Shown: piece by piece, positions 1-7,633 of the stretch | How the letters are laid out: the number at the start of each line of letters is the position of its first letter | Numbering within the stretch: the first letter of the stretch is position 1 | Source: Bacillota bacterium | GTDB taxonomy: Bacteria; Bacillota; Clostridia; Oscillospirales; Ruminococcaceae | Assembly: GCA_023388515.1 (NCBI GenBank) | Contig: JAEWGD010000042.1 | Location: 1 to 24,359, forward strand | DNA: 24,359 bases | Direction: 5' to 3' | Position numbers and translations under genes: made by a program | Notes under the pieces: generated by a model | What the model saw: the letters and a program-made list of their open reading frames with translations, nothing else | Told to the model about the DNA's origin: nothing | The model's database searches: none

Positions 1-1
1 A

Positions 2-940
2 ACATACCCAATCAATTTCGCTAGTCTTTCAGAAACACGTTTCTATGACGTAAGTGATGCAGAACTTAACCCTATCACAGTTAACATGACTAACGGTGCT
101 ATTGTTATTGAAGATGATGATATAACAACAGAAACAGAAACAGAAACAGAGACAGAAACAGAAACAGAAACAGAAACAGAAACAGAAACAGAAACAGAAA
201 CAGAAACAGAAACAGAAACAGAAACAGAGACAGAGACAGAGACAGAGACAGAAACAGAAACAGAAACAGAAACAGAAACAGAAACAGAAACAGAAACAGA
301 GACAGAAACAACTCCAGAAGTTTCAATTGTAACAGAAACATCAATTAGCTATGTTATAGTAACAGAAACTTCAGTTTCACAAGTTATAGTAACAGAAACT
401 TCAATTTCACAAGTTATAGTAACAGAAACTTCAATTAGCTATGTTATAGTAACAGAAACAACAGAAACAACACCAGCAGAGTCTGTTGACTATGCAGTAG
501 AAGGAAGACTATTCTACTGGGCTGACGAAGCAGCATTCGACTTTAACGTAACTGCTGATGGCGTAGCATTTGATGGTTATACATTAGATGCAGCTACTCC
601 AGGCGATGCATTTGAAGGTGCTGGCACTTACACAATCAATGTTCTTGTTGATGGAGAAGTAGTTGCTTCAATCGACGTTCAAATCGCTCTAAGAGGTGAC
701 GCGGAACTTGATAATGACGTAGATGCACAAGATGCTTCAGTTGTTCTATCTCACTTTACAGCACAAATGCTTGGCAAGGATAGCGAACTAAGTGACTTAG
801 CTCTATTTGTTGCAAATGTAAGTGACAATTCAGAAGTTATCAATCCAGAAAATGTAGATGCTCAAGATGCATCATATATCCTAAATTACTTCACCAAGAA
901 TATGTTGAAACCAACACCTTGGGAAGAAGTAGTAAAGTAA
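2..940 (+). CDS. Scaffoldin-like protein: cohesin tail, Thr-Glu linker, X-like module, dockerin (5' partial)
   Basis: The reading frame is open from base 2, so the gene starts before the window; an internal ATG at 86 is not a credible start. The first ~28 residues (ending near YDVSDAELNPITVN) look like the last strands of a cohesin. Then follow 30 Thr-Glu dipeptides (128-307), four copies of a 10-residue VTETSISYVI-like repeat (329-448), a compact beta-rich module (about 485-690) and a C-terminal dockerin (about 691-910). The first dockerin loop, GDAELDNDVDAQDAS, fits the 12-residue calcium pattern D-x-E-x-D-x6-D. The second half keeps VDAQDAS but lacks good ligands at loop positions 1-5. A protein with both cohesin and dockerin is an adaptor scaffoldin in cellulosome/amylosome systems: it carries enzymes and docks onto another cohesin. 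The next gene encodes a surface-anchored cohesin, a plausible partner. Function is inferred from modules. Confidence 0.8.
   Translation, partial: TYPINFASLSETRFYDVSDAELNPITVNMTNGAIVIEDDDITTETETETETETETETETETETETETETETETETETETETETETETETETETETETETETETTPEVSIVTETSISYVIVTETSVSQVIVTETSISQVIVTETSISYVIVTETTETTPAESVDYAVEGRLFYWADEAAFDFNVTADGVAFDGYTLDAATPGDAFEGAGTYTINVLVDGEVVASIDVQIALRGDAELDNDVDAQDASVVLSHFTAQMLGKDSELSDLALFVANVSDNSEVINPENVDAQDASYILNYFTKNMLKPTPWEEVVK
128..307 (+). repeat. Hexanucleotide microsatellite ACAGAA/ACAGAG encoding (Thr-Glu)x30
   Basis: Thirty uninterrupted 6-bp units, all coding Thr-Glu; some units end in GAG instead of GAA, notably a cluster near 229-255. As each unit is two codons, gain or loss of units changes linker length and keeps the frame. 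Confidence 0.97.
329..448 (+). repeat. Four tandem 30-bp repeats in the scaffoldin linker
   Basis: Copies start at 329, 359, 389 and 419, each beginning GTAACAGAAAC and coding VTET-S-(I/V)-S-(Y/Q)-V-I. Copies 1 and 4 are nearly identical (AGCTATGTTATA ends), as are 2 and 3 (TCACAAGTTATA ends). They form a Thr/Ser/Val-rich stretch between the Thr-Glu tract and the X-like module. Confidence 0.9.
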
Positions 941-968
941 GATAAAATTTAAATTAATAATGTTAACA

Positions 969-999
969 GTGCAGGTTATACTAATTATATAATCTGCAC
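969..999 (+). other. Intergenic stem-loop between the two scaffoldin genes
   Basis: Twelve-base arms GTGCAGGTTATA (969-980) and TATAATCTGCAC (988-999) pair with one G-U across a 7-nt loop. No T-run follows, so it is not a clear intrinsic terminator. It may stabilise or process the mRNA of a shared transcript, or act as a weak terminator. Confidence 0.55.
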
Positions 1000-1034
1000 G
1001 TAACATGAAATTGTTTTGAAAGGACAAAGATAAA

Positions 1035-1721
1035 ATGAAGAAGAGTATTTTAACAAAAACATTTGCAGTTTTGGCATCCGTAGCAGTTTTAGGAGTATCA
1101 AGTGTTATAGGAGCAAGCGCTGCTTCGAATGGCGAACTTTCTATTTCAAGTGCAACTGCTAAAGCTGGAGAAACTGTAACCATTGATGTTTCAGTTGCTT
1201 CTAACCCAGGAATTACTTCTTTTGGAGCAGTAATAACTTTTGATTCAGCATTAACTTTTGTTGAGGGTGAAGCTACAACATTATTAACAATGGTTGACAT
1301 TGCTGATTTGGAAAATAATATTGCAATTGGTGGAGCAGCAACAAGTACTGTAACTAAAGATGGAGTAATTGCTTCATTGACGTTTACAATTCCTGAAGAT
1401 GCTGAAGTTGATACTGAATATGAAATCAACTGGTCAGTAGGTGAAGATGGAAACATCAGACAATTCCAAGATGGTTCAACAGTATATGCTCCTGCACTTG
1501 TAGGTGGCGTTATCACAGTAGTTGGTGAAGAAGAAGTAACAACACCAGCAGAAACTGAAGCTGAAACAACAGTAGCTACAACACCAGCAGCTACAACACC
1601 AGCTGTTACAGTACCAGCAGCTCCAAAGACAGGTTCAAGCACAAAGGGCATTGCAGCTACATCAGCAGTATTGCTTGCAGCAGCTTGTTCAGCAGTAGTT
1701 CTTAAGAAAAAACGTGACTAA
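1035..1721 (+). CDS. Cell-surface single-cohesin anchoring protein
   Basis: A 228-residue secreted protein. Residues 1-30 form a signal peptide (KK, hydrophobic core, likely cleavage after GASA). About 33-166 is a cohesin: it opens ELSISSATAKAGETVTIDV, keeps the FGAVITFDSALTF strand pair, and ends in GGVITVV. A Thr/Ala/Pro-rich linker follows (about 170-200). The C-terminus has APKTGSS, a hydrophobic helix and KKKRD, the layout of a sortase sorting signal, though the pentapeptide is APKTG instead of LPXTG. Start is supported by AAAGGA about 10 nt upstream. It would bind dockerins at the cell wall; the dockerin of the upstream gene is the nearest candidate. A non-cleaved membrane anchor is the alternative reading of the C-terminus. 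Confidence 0.85.
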   Translation: MKKSILTKTFAVLASVAVLGVSSVIGASAASNGELSISSATAKAGETVTIDVSVASNPGITSFGAVITFDSALTFVEGEATTLLTMVDIADLENNIAIGGAATSTVTKDGVIASLTFTIPEDAEVDTEYEINWSVGEDGNIRQFQDGSTVYAPALVGGVITVVGEEEVTTPAETEAETTVATTPAATTPAVTVPAAPKTGSSTKGIAATSAVLLAAACSAVVLKKKRD

Positions 1722-1748
1722 TTCTAAGTAATTAGAAACGAAATATTT

Positions 1749-1781
1749 AAGGAAGAGTTTTAATTAACTCTTCCTTTTTTA
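1749..1781 (+). terminator. Intrinsic terminator after the cohesin gene
   Basis: Perfect 11-bp stem AAGGAAGAGTT / AACTCTTCCTT with a 6-nt loop, followed by a T-run. Confidence 0.9.
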
Positions 1782-1793
1782 TTTATAAAAGGG

Positions 1794-1822
1794 TTGAAAT
1801 AATCTAGAATAAACGATATACT
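1794..1822 (+). promoter_or_regulatory. Sigma-A promoter of the galE operon
   Basis: TTGAAA (1794-1799), 17-bp spacer, TATACT (1817-1822), about 60 nt before the galE start and just after the preceding terminator. Confidence 0.65.
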
Positions 1823-1881
1823 ATATATGTAGGGTTATATATATTAATAGAAATTATACATAAAATTTTAGGAGGTAGCAA

Positions 1882-2892
1882 ATGGGCAAGGTATTAATTA
1901 CAGGTGGAACTGGGTTTATAGGTAGCCATACTTGTGTGGAATTAATTGATGCAGGCTATGAAATAGTTGTAATGGATAATTTAAGTAACTCAAAACTTGA
2001 GAGTGCAAAGCGTGTTCAGCAATTGACAAATAAAACGTTCAAGTTTTATGAGGTAGATATGCTTGATTATGATGGAATGTGCAAAATTTTTGATGAAAAT
2101 AAGATTGATGCCGTAATTCATTTTGCTGGATTGAAGGCAGTGGGCGAATCGGTGCAAAAGCCACTTGAATACTACAATAATAACATAGTAGGGACAGTCA
2201 CTTTGTTGCGAGTAATGAATAAATACAACTGCAAATCCATGATTTTTTCATCATCGGCGACTGTTTATGGGGTGGATAACTGCCCTCCATACACTGAGGA
2301 TATGGGAACATCGGCGACAAATCCATATGGCTACACAAAGGTTATGATTGAACAGATTTTGCGTGATTTATGTGTTGCTGATAAGGATTGGAGCGTTGTT
2401 TCGTTGAGATATTTCAATCCGATAGGTGCGAACAAAAGTGGGCTAATTGGTGAAGATCCAAATGGAATTCCCAATAATCTTGTGCCATATATTGCACAAG
2501 TTGCCATTGGAAAGCTAGAAAAATTAAGCGTTTATGGTAACGATTACGATACTCCTGATGGAACAGGTGTGCGAGATTATATTCATGTTGTGGATTTAGC
2601 AAAGGGACATATTTCTGCTTTGGCTTATGCTGAAAAGCGGAAAGGCTTTGAGCCAATTAACTTGGGTACGGGCAATGGTTCGAGCGTGCTTGAGGTTGTG
2701 GCAGGTTATGAAAAGGCTTGTGGAAAAGAAATTGCGAAACAGTTTGCACCAAGACGTGCTGGGGATTTAGCGACCTCATATGCCAATGCTGAAAAGGCAA
2801 AAAGGCTCTTGAATTGGGAGGCAAAATATAATATTGATGAAATGTGTGCAGACAGCTGGAACTTTACTGTGAAAAATCCCAACGGCTTGTGA
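1882..2892 (+). CDS. galE: UDP-glucose 4-epimerase
   Basis: Interconverts UDP-glucose and UDP-galactose with bound NAD, in the Leloir pathway and in supply of UDP-galactose for surface glycans. The protein has 336 residues, the normal GalE length. It shows the extended-SDR NAD-binding motif GGTGFIG at residues 8-14, the SSSATVYG strand with catalytic Ser near 125, and the YxxxK pair Y149/K153. The C-terminal half has RYFNPIGA and the DGTGVRDYIHVVDLA segment typical of GalE. AGGAGGT lies about 6 nt before the ATG. It is first in an operon; the kinase gene begins 12 nt downstream. Confidence 0.96.
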   Translation: MGKVLITGGTGFIGSHTCVELIDAGYEIVVMDNLSNSKLESAKRVQQLTNKTFKFYEVDMLDYDGMCKIFDENKIDAVIHFAGLKAVGESVQKPLEYYNNNIVGTVTLLRVMNKYNCKSMIFSSSATVYGVDNCPPYTEDMGTSATNPYGYTKVMIEQILRDLCVADKDWSVVSLRYFNPIGANKSGLIGEDPNGIPNNLVPYIAQVAIGKLEKLSVYGNDYDTPDGTGVRDYIHVVDLAKGHISALAYAEKRKGFEPINLGTGNGSSVLEVVAGYEKACGKEIAKQFAPRRAGDLATSYANAEKAKRLLNWEAKYNIDEMCADSWNFTVKNPNGL

Positions 2893-2904
2893 TAAGGAGA
2901 AACC

Positions 2905-3798
2905 ATGATTTATACCGTTACGCTTAATCCGTCGCTTGATTATATTATGCAAGTCGATTCGCTTGTGCCAAATTCTGTTAATAGATCTAGCAGTGAAAGG
3001 CTTTTTGCTGGGGGCAAGGGTCTTAATGTTTCTATCGTGCTAAAAAATCTTGGCGTGCAGAGTGTTACGCTTGGATTTGTGGCTGGTTTTACTGGGGAGC
3101 AGATAAAAGAGGAAGTCAAAAAAATCGGCTGTATTGATGAATTTATCATGCTTTCTGACGGAAATTCTCGAATTAATGTTAAGCTAAAAGGCAGTGAAGA
3201 AACTGAAATCAATGCTCTGGGCCCGTATATTTCTGAAAAAAGCGTAGATATGCTATTTGAAAAGCTTGCTCTGCTGAAAAGTGGTGATGTATTAGTTCTT
3301 GCGGGCAATGCACCATCATCTTTGGGCAGTGATATTTACGCAAGAATAATGTCCACTGTGTCCAATAGGAACATTATTACAGTTGTTGATGCCAGTGGTG
3401 AACAGCTTATAAATGCTTTAAAACAAAAGCCTTTTCTCATCAAACCGAATGTTCATGAACTAGCTGAAGTTTTCAATGTGCCGATTGAAACAAAGGAGGA
3501 TATTGTTTTTTATGCAAAAAAGCTTTGTGAAATGGGTGCTGAAAACGTCATTGTTTCGATGGATAAGCGTGGTGCAGTAATTGTTTCCTGTGAGGGTGAA
3601 TATTATTGTAAAGCGAAATGTGTTGTTGCAGTTAATTCAACTGGTGCTGGCGACTCAATGGTTGCAGGATTTCTGGCGAAATATCTCGAATCTGGGGATA
3701 AACAGGAGGCATTTTCTTTCGGGGTAGCAACTGGTACTGCGGCAGCATCTTGTATAGGATTTCCAACCAAAGAAGATATAATTGCATTATGCGAATAA
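2905..3798 (+). CDS. PfkB-family hexose-phosphate kinase (1-phosphofructokinase/tagatose-6-phosphate kinase type)
   Basis: A 297-residue ribokinase-fold kinase of the FruK/LacC subgroup. It opens MIYTVTLNPSLDYIM, has the GGKGLNVSIVLKNLG substrate-binding segment (about 36-50) and the C-terminal signature NSTGAGDSMVAGF (about 245-257), whose Asp is the catalytic base. Preceded by AAGGAGA and only 12 nt from galE. The family phosphorylates fructose-1-phosphate or tagatose-6-phosphate to the 1,6-bisphosphate. No fructose PTS or fruR gene is next to it, and linkage to galE could favour a galactose-derived substrate, so the exact substrate stays open. fruK and lacC are the candidate symbols. Confidence 0.85.
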   Translation: MIYTVTLNPSLDYIMQVDSLVPNSVNRSSSERLFAGGKGLNVSIVLKNLGVQSVTLGFVAGFTGEQIKEEVKKIGCIDEFIMLSDGNSRINVKLKGSEETEINALGPYISEKSVDMLFEKLALLKSGDVLVLAGNAPSSLGSDIYARIMSTVSNRNIITVVDASGEQLINALKQKPFLIKPNVHELAEVFNVPIETKEDIVFYAKKLCEMGAENVIVSMDKRGAVIVSCEGEYYCKAKCVVAVNSTGAGDSMVAGFLAKYLESGDKQEAFSFGVATGTAAASCIGFPTKEDIIALCE

Positions 3799-3819
3799 AT
3801 TATTGAAAGTAGTGATTTT

Positions 3820-4236
3820 ATGCAATCAGATACTGTTTTTCTTTTTGTTGTTCTTGTGTCAGCAGTTATCGTAGTAACGGTTTTTTTTATTAGCCTTAGG
3901 AAAGAAAAGCAAAAGGTTGAGCAGAAGCAGACTAAAAATAATACACCACAAAGAAAGCAAGTGGCGAAGAAAATCAATGGGATTATAGGAGAAACTGCAC
4001 AATTAACTGAAAAGATTGATGCACGAACAAGGCGAATTGACGATAGGGGGAGCATTTCTATTACAGACGACAAGTACCAGCTTGTATTCACGACTAAAGA
4101 CAATAGAAAGCTTTATTTTAGTGCAACCAAACAGGCGTTAAAGGCTATGCCATTCAACGAAAGAGGTTTGCTTACATATAAAGGAAAAACCTTTGTGAAA
4201 TTCAAATATTCAGGTGGAGTAATCGAAAATAAGTAA
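3820..4236 (+). CDS. Membrane-anchored DUF2500-like protein
   Basis: A 138-residue protein with one N-terminal membrane helix (about 5-24) followed by a Lys/Gln-rich juxtamembrane stretch and a small beta-rich domain (about 75-138). The tail has YQLVFTTKDNRKLYFSATKQ, then GLLTYKGKTFVKFK, which resembles the DUF2500 pattern (as in E. coli YhhM) of a modified-residue strand followed by G-x-LTY-x-G-x-F. Function unknown. It starts 21 nt after the kinase stop with a weak ribosome site (GAAAGTAGTGAT) and probably ends the galE operon. Confidence 0.7.
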   Translation: MQSDTVFLFVVLVSAVIVVTVFFISLRKEKQKVEQKQTKNNTPQRKQVAKKINGIIGETAQLTEKIDARTRRIDDRGSISITDDKYQLVFTTKDNRKLYFSATKQALKAMPFNERGLLTYKGKTFVKFKYSGGVIENK

Positions 4237-4304
4237 GGGGTATCTCCGATGGATTTATAACGTGGTATGCCCCAAACTCCACCAAAAGGAATGATTTCCT
4301 TTGG
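4213..4304 (+). other. Structured 3' region (nested inverted repeats)
   Basis: GGTGGAGT (4213-4220, inside the DUF2500-like gene) is complementary to ACTCCACC (4276-4283). Inside it, GGGGTAT (4237-4243) can pair with ATGCCCC (4267-4273) using one G-U. Next comes a separate hairpin, CCAAAAGGAA / TTCCTTTGG (4282-4304, one bulge), which competes for the last bases of the outer arm. No ORF is convincing here. It may be a structured 3' UTR or a remnant of a repeat or RNA element. Confidence 0.35.
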
Positions 4305-4326
4305 ACACCTCATGTTATCAACACAT

Positions 4327-4360
4327 AAAAAATCTCCCCAATTATAGGGGAGATTTTTTT
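4327..4360. terminator. Bidirectional terminator between the galE and ilv operons
   Basis: AAAAAATCTCCCC (4327-4339) pairs with GGGGAGATTTTTT across a 7-nt loop, with A- and T-runs on the two sides, so it can stop transcription from both convergent operons. Confidence 0.93.
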
Positions 4361-4374
4361 CATATAAAATTAAA

Positions 4375-5376
4375 TTAATCCTGTGGCTCTTCATTCCAGC
4401 TATAAAGTGTGCGAAGTTGCTTACCAACCTCTTCAAGCTGATGCTCTCTTCCAAGCCTTCTAGTTGCATTGAAATGAACACGTCCACTTTGATTTTCCTG
4501 TATCCAATTCTTAGCGAATGTTCCGTCTTGAATTTCAGTAAGAACCTTCTTCATTTCCTTCTTTGTTTCGTCAGTGATAATTCTCTTACCAATCTCATAA
4601 TCACCGAATTCAGCAGTATCAGAAATTGAGTATCTCATTCTGCTAAAGCCACCCTGATAAATCAAGTCTACAATAAGCTTCATCTCATGAATACACTCAA
4701 AATAAGCGTTTTCTGGGTCATAACCAGCCTCAACCAAAGTTTCAAATCCAGCCTTCATCAAAGCAGTAACACCACCGCAAAGAACTGCTTGCTCACCGAA
4801 CAAATCAGTTTCAGTTTCCTGTCTGAATGTTGTCATAAGCACGCCAGCTCTTGAGCCACCGATACCAGCAGCATAAGCGAGTGCTGTATCCAAAGCCTTA
4901 CCGCTTGCATTCTGATGAATAGCAACTAAACAAGGAACTCCCTTGCCTTCAACATATTCAGAACGAACTGTATGTCCAGGACCTTTTGGTGCAATCATAA
5001 TTACATCAACGTCAGCAGGTGGAGTGATACAGCCAAAGTGAATATTAAATCCATGTGCGAAAGCAAGAGTTTTGCCAGCAGTCAAGTTTGGCTCAATGCT
5101 TTCCTTGTAAAGAGCAGCCTGTGTTTCGTCGTTTATCAGTATCATAATAACGTCAGCAGCCTTTGCAGCGTCAGCCGCAACCATAACCTTAAGACCAGCC
5201 TTTTCAGCCCTAGCCCATGACTTACTGCCGTCATACAAGCCAACGATAACGTTAACTCCACTCTCGTGCAAGTTCAATGCGTGTGCATGACCTTGACTTC
5301 CGTAACCGATAATAGCAACGGTTTTACCATCAAGATTACTAAGTTTACAGTCTTTTGAATAGTAGATTTCTGCCAT
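4375..5376 (-). CDS. ilvC: Ketol-acid reductoisomerase
   Basis: Catalyses the Mg-dependent isomerisation and NAD(P)H reduction of acetolactate or acetohydroxybutyrate, second step of valine/isoleucine synthesis. The 333-residue length fits class I KARI. The Rossmann motif GYGSQGHAHALN lies at 24-35; the C-terminal knotted domain keeps FGEQAVLCGG, the acidic metal/substrate residues of ETLVEAGYDPENAYFE, and YSISDTAEFGD. In the cofactor loop the usual GLRxGSxSW reads GLYDGSKSW, so the Arg that often contacts the NADPH phosphate is Tyr. GGAGG lies 7-8 nt before the ATG. Last gene of ilvB-ilvN-ilvC, 56 nt after ilvN. Confidence 0.97.
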   Translation of the reverse strand: MAEIYYSKDCKLSNLDGKTVAIIGYGSQGHAHALNLHESGVNVIVGLYDGSKSWARAEKAGLKVMVAADAAKAADVIMILINDETQAALYKESIEPNLTAGKTLAFAHGFNIHFGCITPPADVDVIMIAPKGPGHTVRSEYVEGKGVPCLVAIHQNASGKALDTALAYAAGIGGSRAGVLMTTFRQETETDLFGEQAVLCGGVTALMKAGFETLVEAGYDPENAYFECIHEMKLIVDLIYQGGFSRMRYSISDTAEFGDYEIGKRIITDETKKEMKKVLTEIQDGTFAKNWIQENQSGRVHFNATRRLGREHQLEEVGKQLRTLYSWNEEPQD

Positions 5377-5432
5377 TGTTTATTCCTCCATAAGTTTAAT
5401 ATATATACAGCACAATTCTTAATGTTGTATTA

Positions 5433-5930
5433 CTATTTTTTGATTGAAATGGAGTCAGCACCCTTTTGTATTGCAATAGTGCCAGTTCTAACCATTTCAA
5501 TTATGCCATAGGGTTTAATAATATCCTCAAAGCGAGTGAGGTGGAAGTAGGTGTCTGAAATTTCCAAAGTCATAGTTGTAAGGGATATATCAATAATTTT
5601 AGCATCCATAATATCCGCAATCGTCATAATTTCGGAACGCTTTTCAGGTGGTGCTGAAAGCTTTACAAGCATAAGTTCTCTTGCAATCAGCTCCTCATTA
5701 TCAAGAGTCTTAACCTTTATAACTTCAATCAGCTTATTAAGCTGTTTTTCAAGCTGTTCAAGGGTATATTCGTTGCCATCTGCAACAATCGTTATACGGG
5801 AGATACTCGGGTCATCAGTCACACCAACAGCAAGGCTATCTATATTAAAGCCTCTCCTTGAAAAAAGACCAGAAATACGGGACAGAACGCCCGCATGATT
5901 CTCCACAAGAATACTAATTGTTCTTTTCAT
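5433..5930 (-). CDS. ilvN: Acetolactate synthase small (regulatory) subunit
   Basis: A 165-residue regulatory subunit of acetohydroxyacid synthase. The N-terminal ACT domain (about 1-75) starts MKRTISILVENHAGVLSRISG and continues GLFSRRGFNIDSLAVG; a C-terminal ACT-like domain follows. It binds the catalytic subunit and usually mediates valine feedback. A longer open frame reaches back into ilvB, but the start at 5930 is chosen because the homologous sequence begins there and AGGAGA lies just upstream, overlapping the end of ilvB. The two cistrons are 10 nt apart, as expected for subunits made in step. The symbol ilvH is used for the same family. Confidence 0.95.
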   Translation of the reverse strand: MKRTISILVENHAGVLSRISGLFSRRGFNIDSLAVGVTDDPSISRITIVADGNEYTLEQLEKQLNKLIEVIKVKTLDNEELIARELMLVKLSAPPEKRSEIMTIADIMDAKIIDISLTTMTLEISDTYFHLTRFEDIIKPYGIIEMVRTGTIAIQKGADSISIKK

Positions 5931-5940
5931 TTTAAATCTC

Positions 5941-7554
5941 CTAAAGTGTAGATTCTTCTGGAGAAACCATACATTCAACAAGTAAAGGTTCTCCGTCATT
6001 TCTAACAAGTTTATCTATTGCTTCCTGTGCAGATTGCATATCTGTAACACGGAAAGCAGGAATATCATATGCCTGTGCAAGCTTAATAAAATCAGGGCTT
6101 CCCTCTAAACTTACAGCGACTTGATTGTCTTTATATAGCTTTGTCTGAAGCTCACGAACCATACCGAGCCTTTTATTTGACATAACCACAATCTTAATCG
6201 GAATATTATGTTGCTTTATAGTAGCAAGTTCCATCATTGACATCTGAAACGCACCATCACCACAAACAGCGATAACAGGCGAGTTTTCGGAGGCAAGCTT
6301 TGCACCGATAGCACAAGGAACGGAATAACCCATAGTCCCCATACCACCACTTGTGAGAAATCTGCCTTTTTTAACCTTAAAAAAATTGGAAGACCAAATT
6401 TGGTTTTGCCCAACATCAGCAACATAAATTGTATTCTCATCACTAGCATCTGACAGCATAGAAATAAATTCCTTAGGATTAATAAACCCTGTTTCAGCAG
6501 GTGTAAAGCTTGGAGTTTTCCTAAATGAGTTAAGATGCTCAATCCATTCGGTATGAGTTTGCTCCTCAACAATTTCCAAAAGCTGATTAAGAATAATTTT
6601 TGAATCCCCAACAAGAGGAATATCAACAGAAATATTTTTGCCAATCTCGGCAGGGTCTATATCAATGTGTATTATTTTTGCAGTTTTAGCAAGGAAAACA
6701 GGGGAACGAACAGCCCTATCGCCAACCCTTGCACCCATCAAAAGTATCAAATCGCAGTCAGTTACAGCCTTATTAGCAGCAGAAACACCATGCATACCGA
6801 GCATACCAAAGCAACGCTTATCATACCCAGAAATAGCACCCTTTCCCATCATCGTTGTAACAACAGGAATATCTGCCCTTTCAGCAAAAGTATATAATTC
6901 CTCACAAGCATCACCAGCGATTATTCCACCACCAACGCAAATAAGTGGCTTTTTCGATTCAGCAATTGCAGTTGCGACACGCTTAACTTGAAGTGAATTT
7001 CCCTTTGATGATGGCTTATAAGCACGCATACTAACTGTTTCAGGGTATGAATACTCAATTTCAGCCTCTTGAATATCAATCGGAACATCGACTAAAACAG
7101 GACCTTTTCTGCCTGTACCAGCGAGATAGAAAGCTTTTTTGAATGTATCGGGAAGTGATTGCACATCTTTAACTAAAAAGCTATGCTTAACGAAAGGTTC
7201 AGCAGCACCGATTACATCAGCCTCCTGAAAAACATCACGTCCAATTTGTTCGCTAGAAACCTGTCCTGTTATGATAACCATCGGCACAGAATCAGCATAT
7301 GCCGTAGCAATAGCAGTGATAAGGTTTGTAGCACCTGGTCCAGATGTAGCAATACATACAGCAGGCTTATTGGTAATCCTTGCATATCCACTAGCCTCAT
7401 GCCCAGCGTGTTGTTCATGTCTTACCAAAATATGCCTCACGCTGCTTTTTGAGAGAAAGTCATAGAATGGACAGACAGCAGCACCAGGATATCCAAAGAC
7501 GACCTTGATACCCTCTTGTTCAAGATATTTTACCATAGCTTCAGCCGCTTTCAT
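5941..7554 (-). CDS. ilvB: Acetolactate synthase large (catalytic) subunit
   Basis: TPP-dependent condensation of pyruvate with pyruvate or 2-oxobutyrate, the first common step of branched-chain amino acid synthesis. The N-terminal TPP-binding domain has GYPGAAV and RHEQHA with the catalytic Glu at 47, then SGPGATN. GQVSSEQIGRDVFQEAD marks the acetolactate synthase subgroup. A central FAD-type domain is followed by the C-terminal TPP-binding motif GDGAFQM...SNKRLGM. At 537 residues it is slightly shorter than many homologues (about 550-575) but no domain is missing. AGAGGTG precedes the ATG. Promoter-proximal gene of ilvBNC. Confidence 0.96.
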   Translation of the reverse strand: MKAAEAMVKYLEQEGIKVVFGYPGAAVCPFYDFLSKSSVRHILVRHEQHAGHEASGYARITNKPAVCIATSGPGATNLITAIATAYADSVPMVIITGQVSSEQIGRDVFQEADVIGAAEPFVKHSFLVKDVQSLPDTFKKAFYLAGTGRKGPVLVDVPIDIQEAEIEYSYPETVSMRAYKPSSKGNSLQVKRVATAIAESKKPLICVGGGIIAGDACEELYTFAERADIPVVTTMMGKGAISGYDKRCFGMLGMHGVSAANKAVTDCDLILLMGARVGDRAVRSPVFLAKTAKIIHIDIDPAEIGKNISVDIPLVGDSKIILNQLLEIVEEQTHTEWIEHLNSFRKTPSFTPAETGFINPKEFISMLSDASDENTIYVADVGQNQIWSSNFFKVKKGRFLTSGGMGTMGYSVPCAIGAKLASENSPVIAVCGDGAFQMSMMELATIKQHNIPIKIVVMSNKRLGMVRELQTKLYKDNQVAVSLEGSPDFIKLAQAYDIPAFRVTDMQSAQEAIDKLVRNDGEPLLVECMVSPEESTL

Positions 7555-7605
7555 TCCACGAACACCTCTTTCCTTACGAGCAATAATATAAGTTTACATA
7601 AAACT

Positions 7606-7633
7606 ATTATAACATAATGAGCAAAAAAGTCAA
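7606..7633 (-). promoter_or_regulatory. Sigma-A promoter of ilvBNC
   Basis: On the minus strand TTGACT (7633-7628), 16-bp spacer, TATAAT (7611-7606). The predicted 5' leader is only about 45 nt, so no T-box or attenuator fits in front of ilvB. The perfect inverted repeat GTTATA-CACA-TATAAC (7655-7670) sits just upstream of the -35 box. Confidence 0.75.

Noticed and set aside
105..344. 79-residue minus-strand ORF rich in Leu-Phe
   Set aside because: It is the antisense reading of the Thr-Glu hexanucleotide tract, with no ribosome site.
881..1651. 256-residue minus-strand ORF opposite the cohesin gene
   Set aside because: Shadow of the plus-strand cohesin gene, which has a signal peptide, ribosome site and terminator in the other direction.
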